NCBI GenBank assembly: GCA_037102815.1
Contig: BTPP01000007.1
Span: 2,930,520 to 2,994,519 of the forward strand
DNA: 64,000 bases
Direction: 5' to 3'
Source of the DNA: Neurospora intermedia
Taxonomy: Eukaryota; Ascomycota; Sordariomycetes; Sordariales; Sordariaceae
Part shown: in pieces, positions 1 to 11,170 of the stretch
How positions within the stretch are numbered: the stretch's first letter is position 1
How the letters are laid out: each line of letters starts with the position of its first letter
The notes under the pieces: generated by a model
Database searches by the model: none
Told to the model about the DNA's origin: nothing
What the model saw: the letters and a program-made list of their open reading frames with translations, nothing else
Made by a program: the position numbers and the translations under genes

Positions 1-15
1 ATAGATGTATACCAG

Positions 16-2151
16 TCAGCTAAGTGGGGAAATATGGATCGTGACGATTGGTGTGCCAAGAAAGCCAAGAGATGGTGATGGCTTCAACTTGCTTACATGG
101 ATACCCCTCCTCGCTATACGCGTGTTGTGCCTTCTTAGTGTCCGTAGCCCGCCTACCGTAGGTTGGTTCATAGGATGAGAGACAAACATCATCGACGGCG
201 ACAGCAAGCAGGGCGAGCAACATTAAATAGGGAGGTATCCCGTCCACCCTAATGAATACGTTGCGAGAACTAAAGGTAAGCCGTACTTCCTTGTACACAT
301 TCACCAATGGCTGAGGTACAATACAAACACCGCGGCCGACGAAATCATCGATCAAATCACTTTAATCTACGAAACTAGAAAAGCCGGTGTTCCGGGATAG
401 GCACCAGCAAACTGCATATCTACAAATCCACCGTGTTGCTTGCCGTTCTCCTGTCCAAAAGCATCAATCAATTCGGTAATTCCCCGCAATGTTGGGGTAG
501 TAGTAGTTGATGACGAGGGAAACCCAATGGTTGCTTTTCTTCCACCTCCTCCGCCTCCTTAACAGCATCCTCATTGCCAGCAAACAGGTCCCTGTCTTGA
601 ATTCCTTCTCTCTGGGAATGTTGTGCGTCAATGGTCACACGAAACAGTGGTTGTGATGAGCCTCCCTCTCACGCCCTGATGCCCTTGATCACTGGCTATA
701 TCCCAGGAACAAGGGCGACGCTCTATCTGTATCATAGAAAGAAATAGCCGATCGAGCCAGGAGATCGATGGCCTTTCATTCCACATAAGAAGGCTATATG
801 GGACTAGAAGAACTTCCAGCTAGCCTCAAATGCCGTGGTAGTTTGAACGCTGTGAGTCAATGTGTGGGTGCAGTCACCGCAGTAGATGCTCTACACTGAT
901 AAAAAACCGATCCGTCTGCCAATTCACCACATATGACACGGCACTCGTCTGCTGTGTTGAAGTCAGTAAGGCGAGGGTACCGATATTCATCCCACTAGGA
1001 GCGCCTCATCGTCATTGGAGCGGAGGACCTCGACCACATCTTGACGACTGGAATAACCGGCTGGTACACCCTCGCCTTGATTGTCCTCTCTACCGCGTCT
1101 GTTGCAGTGGTGTATGCTTCCCTTGTGTAAATACCGTTCACACATTATACTGCGGCCTATCGCTGCCTGGGTACTTTCTTGACTTGTAGAGCCCATATAC
1201 GCGGTAACGCTTGCCAGGTCGTACTTGAGACGCTCTCCATTGATACGCTGGTCGGCATACGGTCTTTGCCAGCCGGAGCAGGCCGTGTATTGGCTATCGT
1301 GTTGACAGCACCCGCGATTTGCTCCTGGTCGGCGAGCGTGGTAGCTAGGGTGGAGGCCTGGAGGGAGAGAAAAGCGAAAGAAAATGGAGCAGATGGAACG
1401 AGGGAGACATAGCACCCTCGAGATGAAAGACAGCGATGAAAGACAAAGGAATATGAGCCGAAAGATGGGAGCGACCCGCCACCTCCTCAAGGGGAGAAGC
1501 GCTTTGCATTGTAGCCACACTCGACGCTATTTCATCTAGGTGATATGCCTTGGAAAGCTTCTGGGTCGCCTGTTCCCTCATTCGGTGTTTTCTTTCTCGA
1601 CTGAGCTTCGTTTGTCCCCCAGGTCCAAACAGTCCCAGCGTATGATGGTGGCCGCACCTGAAGTCGGAGGGATGAAGGAGGATGCAGTTAGGCGTTCGGG
1701 GAGCGATGCCCGTTCTGGTGGCTCAGCAACCAGTTCTGAGGACGAGGATGTGGAACTTGTTCCAGATTGAAACGAACTCCCACCGTAAGTACCAACAAGC
1801 CCAACCTAAAGACCAGGAGAAGGCCGATGAGTAGAATGGTGCTGGTGGGCGCAAATTTCCACAAATAGCCAGACGAAGGTTTCGGTCGCCAAGTTCCAGC
1901 AATGCCAGCAAAGAACATGTTTTTATCATAGTCCCGTTGCTCCGTCTTATCCTCATGTCTGGGGAAGCAAAAGCCCCCGATGGGATGACGTAGCGCTGGA
2001 TGATTCCACCCATGTCATCTTCCTTGGCGGCAGGTGGTATGAACTCGTCCGAAAGGCTGGGATTCTTCGGGTCCACCGAATAGGACGCTTTGGCATTTAT
2101 CCAAGAATGACGGAGAGCCCTTCCATACCCGTCCTCCTCGGCGAAAGTCAA
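16..2151 (-). pseudogene. Decayed multi-exon membrane-protein gene (relic)
   Basis: The minus strand shows protein-like stretches that jump between frames. From 2151 there is an ATG-started soluble segment. Near 1918..1780 comes a hydrophobic helix preceded by W-R-P and Y-L-W-K-F-A-P-T. Further coding-like pieces lie between about 780 and 360. Near 300..210 is a second helix within RVDGIPPYLMLLALLAV. Stops and frame changes separate the pieces and I could not join them with ordinary introns. The W-R-P, Y-L-W and I-P-P-Y-L patterns recall fungal DUF3433-type membrane proteins, but that assignment is tentative. It could instead be a real gene with several unrecognised introns, and it may continue past the left edge of the window. 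Confidence 0.33.
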
Positions 2152-2171
2152 ATTGGAGGGTATGTCTACCT

Positions 2172-2450
2172 TCGATTTCGCACAGGGATGGGCAGGCGCG
2201 CCAGGGAGCGGCAGGTAATATCGGCTTGGGAGGGACAGGCCAAATCTAGCCGTCCGATGTTATCAATCGGCGTGGGCGAGGCCGGCCGCTTCTGGCCGGA
2301 TTGATAGTAGCTTCTTTCTCCGCCCATGTCTCTCCCCGCATAGTACAGCTGCGATGACGATCGATTTCGCACAGGGATGGGCAGGCGCGCCAGGGAGCGG
2401 CAGGTGATATCGGCATGGGAGGGACAGGCCAAATCTAGTCTTCCGATGTT
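2172..2450. repeat. Pair of ~90-bp direct repeats
   Basis: A 90-bp segment at 2172..2261 recurs at 2361..2450, 189 bp downstream, in the same orientation and with only a few substitutions. Both copies start around CGATTTCGCACAGGGATGGG and end at CCGATGTT. The intervening 99 bp contain a GGCCGGCC-rich stretch and are not repeated. No gene is evident across the repeat; it may be a local duplication or part of a decayed gene. Nothing recognisable follows in 2451..2820. Confidence 0.8.
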
Positions 2451-2820
2451 GGAAGTTGACTAGGTTACTATCCATCCGTAGTCTCGGTGGTTCTCCCACC
2501 CGAGTAGGGCAGGTGGGCCGATCTGCTGAATACGGCAATGCTTCCCGTTGTAAGACTGCCATAGAGGCCACCTTGTGGGTAGGGTTGTTTTGCAAATGCA
2601 GAACAATGAAGCGCCACAGATCGGGGTCCTCTGTCTCGTGACAGCGGATGATATCGCGTATCAGGGAATGTCGCCTTGTGTCTGAGAATCAATGTGTTAG
2701 CCATTAAACTGGAGGCAATGGAATTGAAGACGTACTCTGCATCATTTTGATATATCCCCACAAGAAATGATGGCTCCATAGCCATCAAGGGGATCAGTTA
2801 AAGAACAGTCATGGATATTT

Positions 2821-3336
2821 TCATCCGGATCCGATGCTCTGGGAAGTGGCCGGTGGGTCAAATTGAAAGAGAGCTGATCGAGTAGTCGAAAGGAAGAGGT
2901 CGGGTGTATTTCGAGGAGTCGAAGGAGAATCCCGTGGATCATGGAGATCGACGCTTAGGAGAGCTTTCTTCAGGCGCGCTCTTCGTGCAGCAGTGTCGGG
3001 AGGAATCTGGACAGGGCCGTGGGCAAAGGCACCGAATTCCACGGCGGGTGGCACATTGTTGTGGTGTGCCCGATCCATGACCGGAAACTGAAGCTGCGCC
3101 GGTTGGTTTTGAACTGCGATGCTCGTGGGAAGCGGGGGCTGATCTTGAATCTGACGTCTGGCTTGGTCAGGTTTGACGCTCATGTTGGGCATGTTGATAT
3201 CGAAGCACTTTTCGTCACCTGGTCTGTAAGCCCCTCTCTGGTGGCGCATAACATCAGAAGTTAACACGTACCTCCTTACGGTTGCCGATGGTGAGGGCAA
3301 AGGTCGATCACCGAAGTCTGACCATCTCTCTTGTTG
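2821..3336 (-). CDS. Hypothetical protein, 3' portion (low confidence)
   Basis: The minus-strand frame is open from about 3336 to a TGA at 2821. It reads best if a 48-nt intron at 3224..3271 (GTACGT donor, TTACAG acceptor) is removed; the intron is a multiple of three, so the frame is also open without splicing. The product is hydrophilic, with Pro/Gln-rich and Arg-rich parts (A-A-R-R-A-R-L-K-K) and no family I recognise. No upstream exon or start could be fixed; a TTAG just above 3336 could be an acceptor. This may be the 3' end of a small gene or a chance open frame. Confidence 0.28.
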   Translation of the reverse strand, partial: QQERWSDFGDRPLPSPSATVRRYVLTSDVMRHQRGAYRPGDEKCFDINMPNMSVKPDQARRQIQDQPPLPTSIAVQNQPAQLQFPVMDRAHHNNVPPAVEFGAFAHGPVQIPPDTAARRARLKKALLSVDLHDPRDSPSTPRNTPDLFLSTTRSALFQFDPPATSQSIGSG

Positions 3337-4027
3337 CTAAGGCGTGGCCGACTGTCGAAGTAGGTATGGACTGTTGAGTGGTCCAATTCTCTTTGCTATG
3401 CGACGGAGAAACGCTGTGTTTGTTTGTCGTAAAAGAGGAGAAAAACAATCGCTGGTGAACATAAACCGGTGCAAAATATGAAAATACCAGGTAGATGATG
3501 GCAGATATCAAAGATGATGGCTGAATGGACTGATGAAGAGAAAAGTCAAAGAAGAACCATTCTGCAATTCTGCAAGGGGGGACCAATCTTTATACCTCAG
3601 TGCAGAAGAGCTGGTCTCCCATGAAAGCTTTCGTACCAGGAGTGCTTGCATCGTCCCTGTCACTGCATGGAGTTTGTGGTTATCGGAGGACCGCAGCCTG
3701 CCTGAAATACTGCAGCTTCTTTCAGGGCATGAGCATCGACGATCCAAAACATGCCGAGTGATTTTCAAACCGAAAGGAGGCGCTACCGGTGCCGATATAT
3801 CTGATGCTTTCCATGTTGCATTACGGTTACTTGAAGGCAACTACGAGCAGTTCGGTCAGTGGCGCAAACCGTCCAGGTTGGTAGATCACAACCCAGAGCT
3901 CAGACAAGTGCAACAATAAAAGTTCAACTGGCTTGAAACTGAATGTGTTGATGCTTCCCTCCACCTCCAAGTCCGCCTGTCACTCTGTTGCTCAATTGGT
4001 AGGGTAAGACGTGTCCTGCCGTTGATC
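3337..4027. other. Intergenic, no feature recognised
   Basis: Only short open frames on both strands, without start context, splice logic or family resemblance. A plus-strand frame of 128 codons (3533..3919) has no supporting motif. The interval probably holds the 3' flank of the gene beginning at 5144 and the 5' flank of the weak gene at 2821..3336. Confidence 0.5.
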
Positions 4028-5144
4028 TCACCACCACCCTTCTTGGTGTCTCGGGTAGTAGTTTGTAGCCTCGTTTCTTGCTGCAGCAGGATGGACCCGC
4101 GGAGAATGCGCCGTGGCCAAAGCTGAGTGATAGCTGCTGCCATATCCTTGAGCTTCTCGGTCTCTTAGTGCGTTCATGATAGTCCGCGACTCTTCATATC
4201 CACTGGGTTCGGGTTTCAAGCCATAGGAAGCCATGAAGTTGTGCCTTCCGCCCCACGCTTGCAAGTATTCGTAGTCCGACCTGTGCCTTCCCCCGTACCC
4301 ATCGCGGTGGGATGTACTAGCTGAAGGTGAATAGTGGGTTTGGTGGCTGCGTTGGGTTTCGAGCCTGTGAATCGTCGGCGATTGTTAGAGTGGTGTGGCT
4401 CCTTCCAAGCAAGTACTTCTCGCAAGAAATTGGCAAGTTCTGATGTGTGAGTCCAACCTACCTATAAGCCGGTTTCGTCACAGGATCGTGATATTCGGCA
4501 CTGTAATGTTGTTGATATTGTTCTCCGTGCTTCCATCTGCCAGAACCATGGTGGTTGCCATTGTATTGAGAGCCGCTGCTTCTTGATGAAGGGTGTTGGC
4601 TGTAGGACCCGCCGTGGCTTTGGCGATCAACCATCATACCATTCGCTGCAAATGGTGAGTAGCCTGCGAAGCCGCGAGGAGCAGAGGGAGTGTATTGCGA
4701 TTGGGAGCGCGATGTAAAACAATTATCGTGGTCTTGAACATAGCTGGGGCTACCAGAAACCACTCCATAGTAAGGAACTTGGTCATCATCAGTTTGGTGG
4801 CCATCATCCGAATAAACGAGCTCAGCATAACCGGTGTGTTCCTCATGGCCACTGCCATCGAAAGCGCTGCCCTGATCATGATAATCTTCCAGCTCTTCAA
4901 TAACGGCAAAACCCGCCGTCAACTCCTCCGCTACTGCATCCCCGCCAGCATCATGATCGTCATGTTCATGGGCTCCATGATGGTTGTATGAAGCGGGATC
5001 ATAGTCGCCATAATCGTACCCTTCATCGGCATACCCGCCATCGTAGTCACAATAGTCATAATAGTCATCATATTCGTCATATTCGCCGTAGTCGTCGTAA
5101 TCTTCGTAGTCGTCGTAGTCGTAGTCATCGTCGTAGTCGGACAT
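4028..5144 (-). CDS. Asp/Tyr-rich low-complexity protein
   Basis: Two exons, 5144..4462 and 4364..4028, are joined by a 97-nt intron (4365..4461, GTAGGT donor, CACAG acceptor, phase 2), giving 339 residues. The first ~45 residues after the chosen Met are almost only Asp, Tyr, Glu and Gly (S-D-Y-D-D-D-Y-D-Y-D-D-Y and so on). The middle is His/Asp-rich, then Ser/Gln/Tyr-rich with several R-G and S-Y-S dipeptides, and the end is Tyr/Arg/His-rich. No catalytic domain, signal peptide or membrane helix is visible. Composition suggests an intrinsically disordered, possibly RNA- or condensate-associated protein, which is inference only. An in-frame Met 18 codons upstream (5198) is an alternative start. 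The second exon is supported by frame continuity and continuing composition. Confidence 0.7.
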
Positions 5145-7164
5145 GTTGGAAAAGCAGGAACGGAACTCAAAGCTGTGCGGAGGAATAGGATTGGGCAAAT
5201 GGAAAGGGAAGGGTCACCTGCAGTAGGTGGAAAGAGTGGGAGGAAGGCCAAAAGGACTGGATGCGGACGGTGGTTCCATTTTCAATGTAAAAGATTATGT
5301 TGACGGAAAAAAAGAATACTTGACCCCCTCAAGACAGCCGCTCAGCCGGAGAGGGGGAAGGCACATGATGCAAACGCGGAGAGGGGAAGTTGCCGTTGAT
5401 GAAGGATGGAAAGTGGATCATCACCGGGCCTCCTGCAGCAGAAAGCGGGTCCATGTCAAGTGGACGGCGCGATAAGCCCACTGTAGCTTCAGCGCTATTA
5501 ATCGCGATGCCCGTGTCCTTCCTGGCTGTTTCCTTGGGTTCAGAATTTTCACTTCACTCAAGGAACAATAAGAGAATAATCATATGATCTATTGGCAGTT
5601 GGAAAAGTACACAAAATTGCCTTGAAGTAAAAAAGTTAGAACGCTACTGAATGCTGGGCACAATGCCGAATGCGCGAGTGTTCTCGAGGACTCCAGATTG
5701 CCCGTTTGACCACAAACGCTACATGGAGCCAGGTGCATGTTATCTTAGCACTCTCCCCAGCGCTGGGCATTTCTTGCGTCTCGGGCTAAACAGTCAAGAC
5801 TCCCGATGACCTTCAGCCCAGCATCCAATATCAAATCCGGTTGTTCCAAAAGTGTTCTCCCGGCCCTCCAAAGACTAATCATTGACCCAGACGCCAGCTG
5901 GGGCAACTCTTCTTTTCAGGGCTCTATTCGAGGGGGCGCGCAAAAGGGGCTCCGTGGGCACAGAGTATGAGACTTAGCTTACCATTGTCAGCCTGGTAGA
6001 CAGCATCGGTCCTGGTGGGATTAATCATGAGAACGCTGATAAACCTACAAAGTTTTTACCACTCATTAAAATGAACGAAGCAAGTTGGATTGGGGTTACT
6101 GCTCGATGCCTCCTGCGTATGTTCTGAAGTAAGCATGGATAGATGGACCCCTTCCAACCGACTTCCCAGCATGATTACCTAAGTTTCAAGTCTCCGTGCC
6201 TCTGTCCAATCTTCTTAACCTCTCGTTCGACCCGGCCGTGCTGGCTTCGTGCGGAGGATAAGAGGTTGGAGGATAGATGGGGCTAAGGCTTGGAGGCCGG
6301 GACCGTGAGCGGGAGTAGGAAGGAGAATTGGGAACAGTGACTCTTATGGCTGTCTGGCTCGCATAGGGAGAAGGAGAATGAGATGGGAAGGAGCGTGTAG
6401 GGAAGCTGGAATGGTGGGGGAGAAAGAGTAAGGGCGGGAGTTCATATGGCCGTCAAGCTTGTTCCCTGGATGGGGGAATATGGGATTGTTATCTTACGTG
6501 GTTCTAATGGAGGTATGCTTGAAGATTCTCGTGTCTGGGGGTTCGAAATTTGGTCTGCGAGGTGTGCATAATAGATGGGCAGGCTTGTGATTTCCGTAGA
6601 TCATCTGGTCGTGGGCAGCATTGGAGTTTGCTGCTTGAACCTTGCCTAATGATTTCTTCCGAGCTTGAGAGGAAGGCCTGTACAAGGGATGACATTCCAA
6701 AGACTTCATCAATGTCTTACGGTTCCATTCACGCAGAAAACAGCCTTCAGAGGCAGTAAAAAGTCGCTTGTCACGAAGCATGTAAAAGTGAAGTTCTTTT
6801 TCCAAAACTAATTCTGAGGACCACTTTCGCAATGTCTTACAAAAGTAGAGGTAAGCTTTCCACGAGCTCTAATGAAGATGCTGGCAGCGTTCTGAAGAGT
6901 GTTCCAAGATCTTCCTGTAGCCCTGATAACGAACGACATGCTTCCTCGTTTTTGTTCATTTCCATGACAAGGCCATAAATTCGCCGATATTGCCGAACCC
7001 TTACTTTGAGTCAAAGCTTAACAGCTGCTCCCACTGCTTGGAGTTGATGTTGCCTGTTGTCCGCTCGCTGACCTTCACTAGCTTGGCAACTGAGCCGTAG
7101 ATGGTGGACTGGCTGTTCGCGTGAACGAGAAAAGAAAAAAAAAAAAAAGTTGACCCGGTGGGAT
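5145..7164. other. 2.0-kb intergenic region, nothing convincing
   Basis: The interval includes the likely promoter of the gene at 4028..5144 and the 3' flank of the gene at 7165..7756. Short minus-strand frames around 6494..7014 have no splice-supported model or family resemblance. A run of A interrupted by one G lies near 7130..7149. No tRNA, repeat or transposon end was seen. Confidence 0.5.
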
Positions 7165-7756
7165 CTAATGTTCTTCGGGAATCGGAACGATTGTGACAGG
7201 AGGCTCGTCCTTCAATGTGTCGACGCCGCTTCCTGGTACGGTAGCGTACGGACCGACGTAGAGGCCACTGTTCAAAGGCGCATAAGTGTTAATGACTAGC
7301 TGTGATTATTGGTTCTCAAGGGGACAATGACCATGGAACATACCTCAACGTCCTGTCTGTGACAGTCTGGGACTCAAAATCGAGGACATCCTTGTGTAGT
7401 ATGTTGCAAGCGCGTGTGGCGCCCCAACATGGCCCATCCGGCCTGTCGCGCCATGGCATATCTTCCATAGGAACGGATCCACACAGGTGGCCTGTTAACT
7501 CCTTCTCGAATTCGCCCATGGTCTTCAAGGCCTCGATGATGACGCGATAGGTATTGGCGGCCGGAACTCCACCGGTTCCGTAGAGTAGGTCCAACCAGTC
7601 GCGACGTTTCCAAAGGTCAACGATCTCGACGGGAACACAGGGCTTCATCCAGGTGCCTGCAAAGTTACGAGCGCATCTATAGCGGGCGTACCAGCTTTTG
7701 CTCCACGCCTCTTCGAAGAGGCGTTCAATGTCGGTATTGCCGGCTTGGGAACTCAT
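7165..7756 (-). CDS. Hypothetical small protein, two exons
   Basis: Exon 1 (7756..7344) and exon 2 (7267..7165) join over a 76-nt intron (7268..7343; GTATGT donor, AACAG acceptor, phase 2) to give 171 residues. The protein starts MSSQAGNTDIERLFEEAW and is rich in Trp, Arg and Cys in its first two thirds. Exon 2 is short and Pro/Val-rich, ending P-I-P-E-E-H. There is no signal peptide or membrane helix. I do not recognise a family; it is probably lineage-restricted. The start is the first ATG of a long open exon and the stop TAG follows directly after the exon-2 frame. The upstream 5' region contains no competing in-frame ATG. Confidence 0.65.
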
Positions 7757-8928
7757 GTTTTGCCGCAGTTGGATTAAAAGTCTGGCAGAGACAGGTTGGT
7801 TAGGCTAGAAGTTGCAGGGCATGCCGCCATAAAGGAGAAAGTGTCCGAAACCGAGCAAAGAAAGAGTAAGAGGCCTTACCGATGTTCTTAGTCTTTAATC
7901 GCGTCAAATGTGTGAAACTAACCTTGGATAGGCGTCGATGAAAAGAAGCAACCAGAATCTTGGAGAAGATGCGAGCAGCTGAGCGTCGATGGGGAAGAAA
8001 AGTGCTGGGGGTTCGGTACAAGAATGGAATATGAAAGCGAAAGAGTGGAACGGTTGTTGCTGTGGCGAGGAGAAGAAGGAGAGAAAAATGTCCGGGTCCA
8101 CGATATTTCACTACAATTGGAAGAAGTATCGTGGGTTGGCGAGCATGACTGATACATAGTTTATGTCTATAACAGCTAACGCAACGCCCATACACTGTCA
8201 TGCGCACAATGCATATCTCAGCAATAAAAGTGTCGCTCAACTTATCTGTCATTGCATTGCATGACGCAGCACAGGTACGCTCGCACAGGTGCAGAGAGAT
8301 CTCATGGGCTCTACATACACACAAGCCGTGCCTATGCTGAGATGCCAGGAGCCCAAAGGGGGCTGGGGCTCGCCTTGTGCCAATCGAGTCTCTGGGGTAA
8401 CTGCATTGAATTGAGACCATGGCAAGCCCAGCTGCCTACAATTGCCTGGAATCCTCAGATCCTTATAATTGCGAGTGTGAGCGCGTGAATCCGTCCAGCG
8501 CACGCCCAAGACATGCCCATCAACGTGTACCGTAGAAACTCGGGAAATTGGCAAAAAGCTAATGCCTGAAAAACTTGGATATCAGGCAGGTTGCTGGCAG
8601 ATATGTAACGCTCGAGTCCGAGCCTATGCTTTGGAACGCAGGCAAGATAGTGTTGGGCAGTATTGTAGAGCCTTCACTAACTGAGCGGACATATGTGCAG
8701 GAGTATACTGCTCCTTGTACTTACTGTCGGGCGCTCAAAGAGGGAAAGCTTTTTGCCAATTTCCCGAGTTTCTACGGTACGCAGACTTGGTTGGTAGCCT
8801 CTCTCTCGGATTCGGGCATGCGGTGTAGGCGCTCCACGATGACAAACACCAGACCTCTCTCTATGTTGCATCCATTTCAGGTGATCTTGGTTTTATCCAA
8901 GCACCAAGGCACTCCTCGGCGTGATTCT
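7757..8928. other. Intergenic, no gene recognised
   Basis: Open frames here lack ATG starts or convincing splice structure; one 141-codon plus-strand frame at 8575 begins with TTG. Part of the interval may be an eroded 3' extension of the transcription-factor relic next to it. Confidence 0.45.
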
Positions 8929-9760
8929 TCAACGTTCCATGACGCTTGCGCAGTGACAAGGCAGAGTGAGCCCAGCAGTTTTCCTCCTCCTCGTCTCTGA
9001 ATCTGTGCCTGTCCGCTGGGTGACAGTAACTGGTCTTTTCTCCTGTCCCACCGCCATGAGGTCGTTCAGCGTGATCCTGGGTATGATGGAATTCACGCGT
9101 CTTTCATATCGTGAAAGATTCTCATCGAGGTGGTGAGTAGCTTCATGATTACTCGATGGGTCCTGTAAATGGGTTGGCCGGCCTAAAGATGATACGTGGA
9201 CGGTGGACTGAATCTCTCCTATTATGTGATATTGCTGAATATATTCGAGGTAGAAATACGTCTTTGACGACACACTATCCGATGAAGGTCTATTCAGGCG
9301 TTCAGGCTCCGTCATCAAGATGAGCAGTCATGGTGGGCCTCCCAGAGGTCCTGCTGACCCTGAGCAAGTCGGCAGGCCACACCAACAGAGATTCAACATC
9401 TTTCACGAAAGGGCGTACCCAACAAGAAGATGGTCATAAGTAATAGGGCCTGGACAATCACAATGTTGATGAGGTCAAGCAGATCGAGATTGGCGAAGGC
9501 CTTTGCATGGTCATAATAAGTCTGCAGCACCGAGGCCTTGGCATTGGGACCGAGATGAGAGAACTTGCAACCTAAAGCGAAGATCTACCGTACAAATTGT
9601 TGGTGGTGTCAATTGCTTGCCGGCATCTTGTTCGGTAGAGATGACTCCCATGGCCGTTATCACTCTAGAAAGTTCAGATGCTTCGTTGAGCCGTTTGGCC
9701 GGTGAGAATACGGGCATGTGGCGTGAAGGTAATGGTGCTAGTGGTGGCAATGGAATGGCT
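8929..9760 (-). pseudogene. Relic of a fungal-specific transcription factor (middle homology domain)
   Basis: Reading the minus strand from about 9720 downward gives fragments matching the order of the fungal_trans domain (PF04082) of Zn2Cys6 regulators. These are a helix with V-I-T-A-M-G-V-I-S, then ASVLQTYYDHAKAF, then LINIVIVQALLLMTIFL, then ISVGVACRLAQG, and later YFYLEYIQQYHIIGEI with a downstream L-D-E-N-L-S-R-Y-E-R. The fragments lie in different frames, and the usual Trp before I-S-V-G-V-A is a TGA stop (TGG to TGA). No Zn2Cys6 DNA-binding motif was found upstream. I infer a dead gene broken by frameshifts and transitions; unrecognised introns could explain part of this. Confidence 0.48.
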
Positions 9761-10426
9761 GCTGGGCCCGGATTCAGACTAGGTGTTCGGTGATCGCGCC
9801 TAAGACTGGGATCGGGATCATTCTGAGACGGAGAGATTTATTGGACTTTGGCGCTGGGAATCCAGATGAGCGCAACAATCATAAACTGTCCAAAGACAAA
9901 GAGATGTCCGCTGTGGAGTCCCCAACTGACCTGCGCTGGTCGCTGGATCACCTGCAGTGAGTAGGTAGCCCGGGCGGATCCCGCGCGGTGCCGGTGTGGG
10001 GCTGGATGTTATCGACGGGTGTTGGGATCCCGCTCTCCACACAAAGGCGCTCAAGTCAAGGGTTCGTTTCATGAAGGGGTTTGAGGTATGCATAATTGCT
10101 AGCTTCGTGCGGAGTCTCCATGGTGTAGATGTTGTGCACCAGAGGCAAAGAGCGGCGTTGACAACATGAAGTCTAGCAGATGGGCTTCCCTCTGTCGCAG
10201 TGACTTTCATTCGCGCCAAGGTTCACAGGCCAGCGGGATCTTTCGTCGTTGCAGCTTTTCGGTGCAGCCATCTCCAGGAATTTGTTGCAAGATTACCTAA
10301 TACTACACCTTTCGTCCCGCCTTCTGATCATGTTCTCGGTGACAGGGAAGGAGGTCGAGGTCAAAACTCGGGTCGCCGGGGTCCGTCGGGAAGGTGCCAT
10401 GAGGTGAAGTCAAAAGTGGATCCTGC
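9761..10426. other. Intergenic, no gene recognised
   Basis: A 133-codon minus-strand frame (9818..10219) has no motif. It might contain eroded upstream parts of the transcription-factor relic. The right edge abuts the target duplication of the inverted-repeat element. Confidence 0.4.
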
Positions 10427-10432
10427 CAAGAT

Positions 10433-11164
10433 TACGGTGGCCCAAGTGTGCCTTGGGTCGTTTATCCAAAAGTTCCAAAAACTTGAAGTCTAACCAGCTG
10501 CAAGCATTAGGCTTGCACTGGGGGGTGGTTTCCAAATGCTTGTGCTAAGATAACCTCGATAAGCCGTCTCCTGCAACGTCACCTCAACTCCCATTGACTC
10601 CCATTAACTCCCGTTGACTCCCATTGACTCCTATCAACTCTCAATAACTCCCATTAATTCCCATTAACTCCCATTGCTTCATTGCTTCATTACTTCATTG
10701 CTTCATTGCTTCCGGACTGGACGAGAAGGGTGACAATACAAATAGACCCTACAATTGGTTCTCCAAATTTTGGGTTTGGGGTAAGGTAACAATGCAAATG
10801 GACCCCGCTCTCCCCCCCCCCCCCCCCCCCCCCCGGGCCGGGGCCAAAAAGAAAGAAAAGAAAGAAAACGAAGAGAAGAAAAAGATAAAAAGAATAAAAA
10901 GAAAAGGAAAAGAAGAAGACGAAGGCGAAAAAGGGAAAGAGAAAAAAAAAAGTGGAGGGGGGGTAAAAAAAAGGAAGAAGAGAAAGAAGGAAGAGAGGCA
11001 AGAAAGAAGAGAGGAAGGAAGCTAGAAAGGTTGCAAGGTCTGGGCGTGAGAGCTGAATTTTGAAAGTGTGGTAGAGGCGTTGATATAAAATGGCCAACAG
11101 CTGGCTGCAGATGGGAGCTTGGACCAGTTTTATAAACGACCCAAGGCACACTTGGGCCACCGTA
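10433..11164. mobile_element. 732-bp terminal-inverted-repeat element, copy 1 (non-autonomous)
   Basis: The element starts TACGGTGGCCCAAGTGTG and ends in the exact reverse complement; the inverted repeats match over about 33 bp (10433..10465 against 11164..11132). It is flanked by a 6-bp direct duplication, CAAGAT, at 10427..10432 and 11165..11170. Inside are an array of degenerate 10-bp units (AACTCCCATT type, about 10585..10672), 8-bp ATTGCTTC units (10673..10712), a run of 23 C (10812..10834) next to a GGGCCGGGGCC block, and a polypurine tract (to about 11023). No transposase frame exists, so it is a MITE-like passenger element. A second copy, inverted and split by a retrotransposon, is at 54122..62248. 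Confidence 0.88.
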
Positions 11165-11170
11165 CAAGAT

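Noticed and set aside
8575-9000. 141-codon plus-strand frame
   Set aside because: It begins with TTG rather than ATG, has no domain, and partly overlaps the transcription-factor relic on the other strand.
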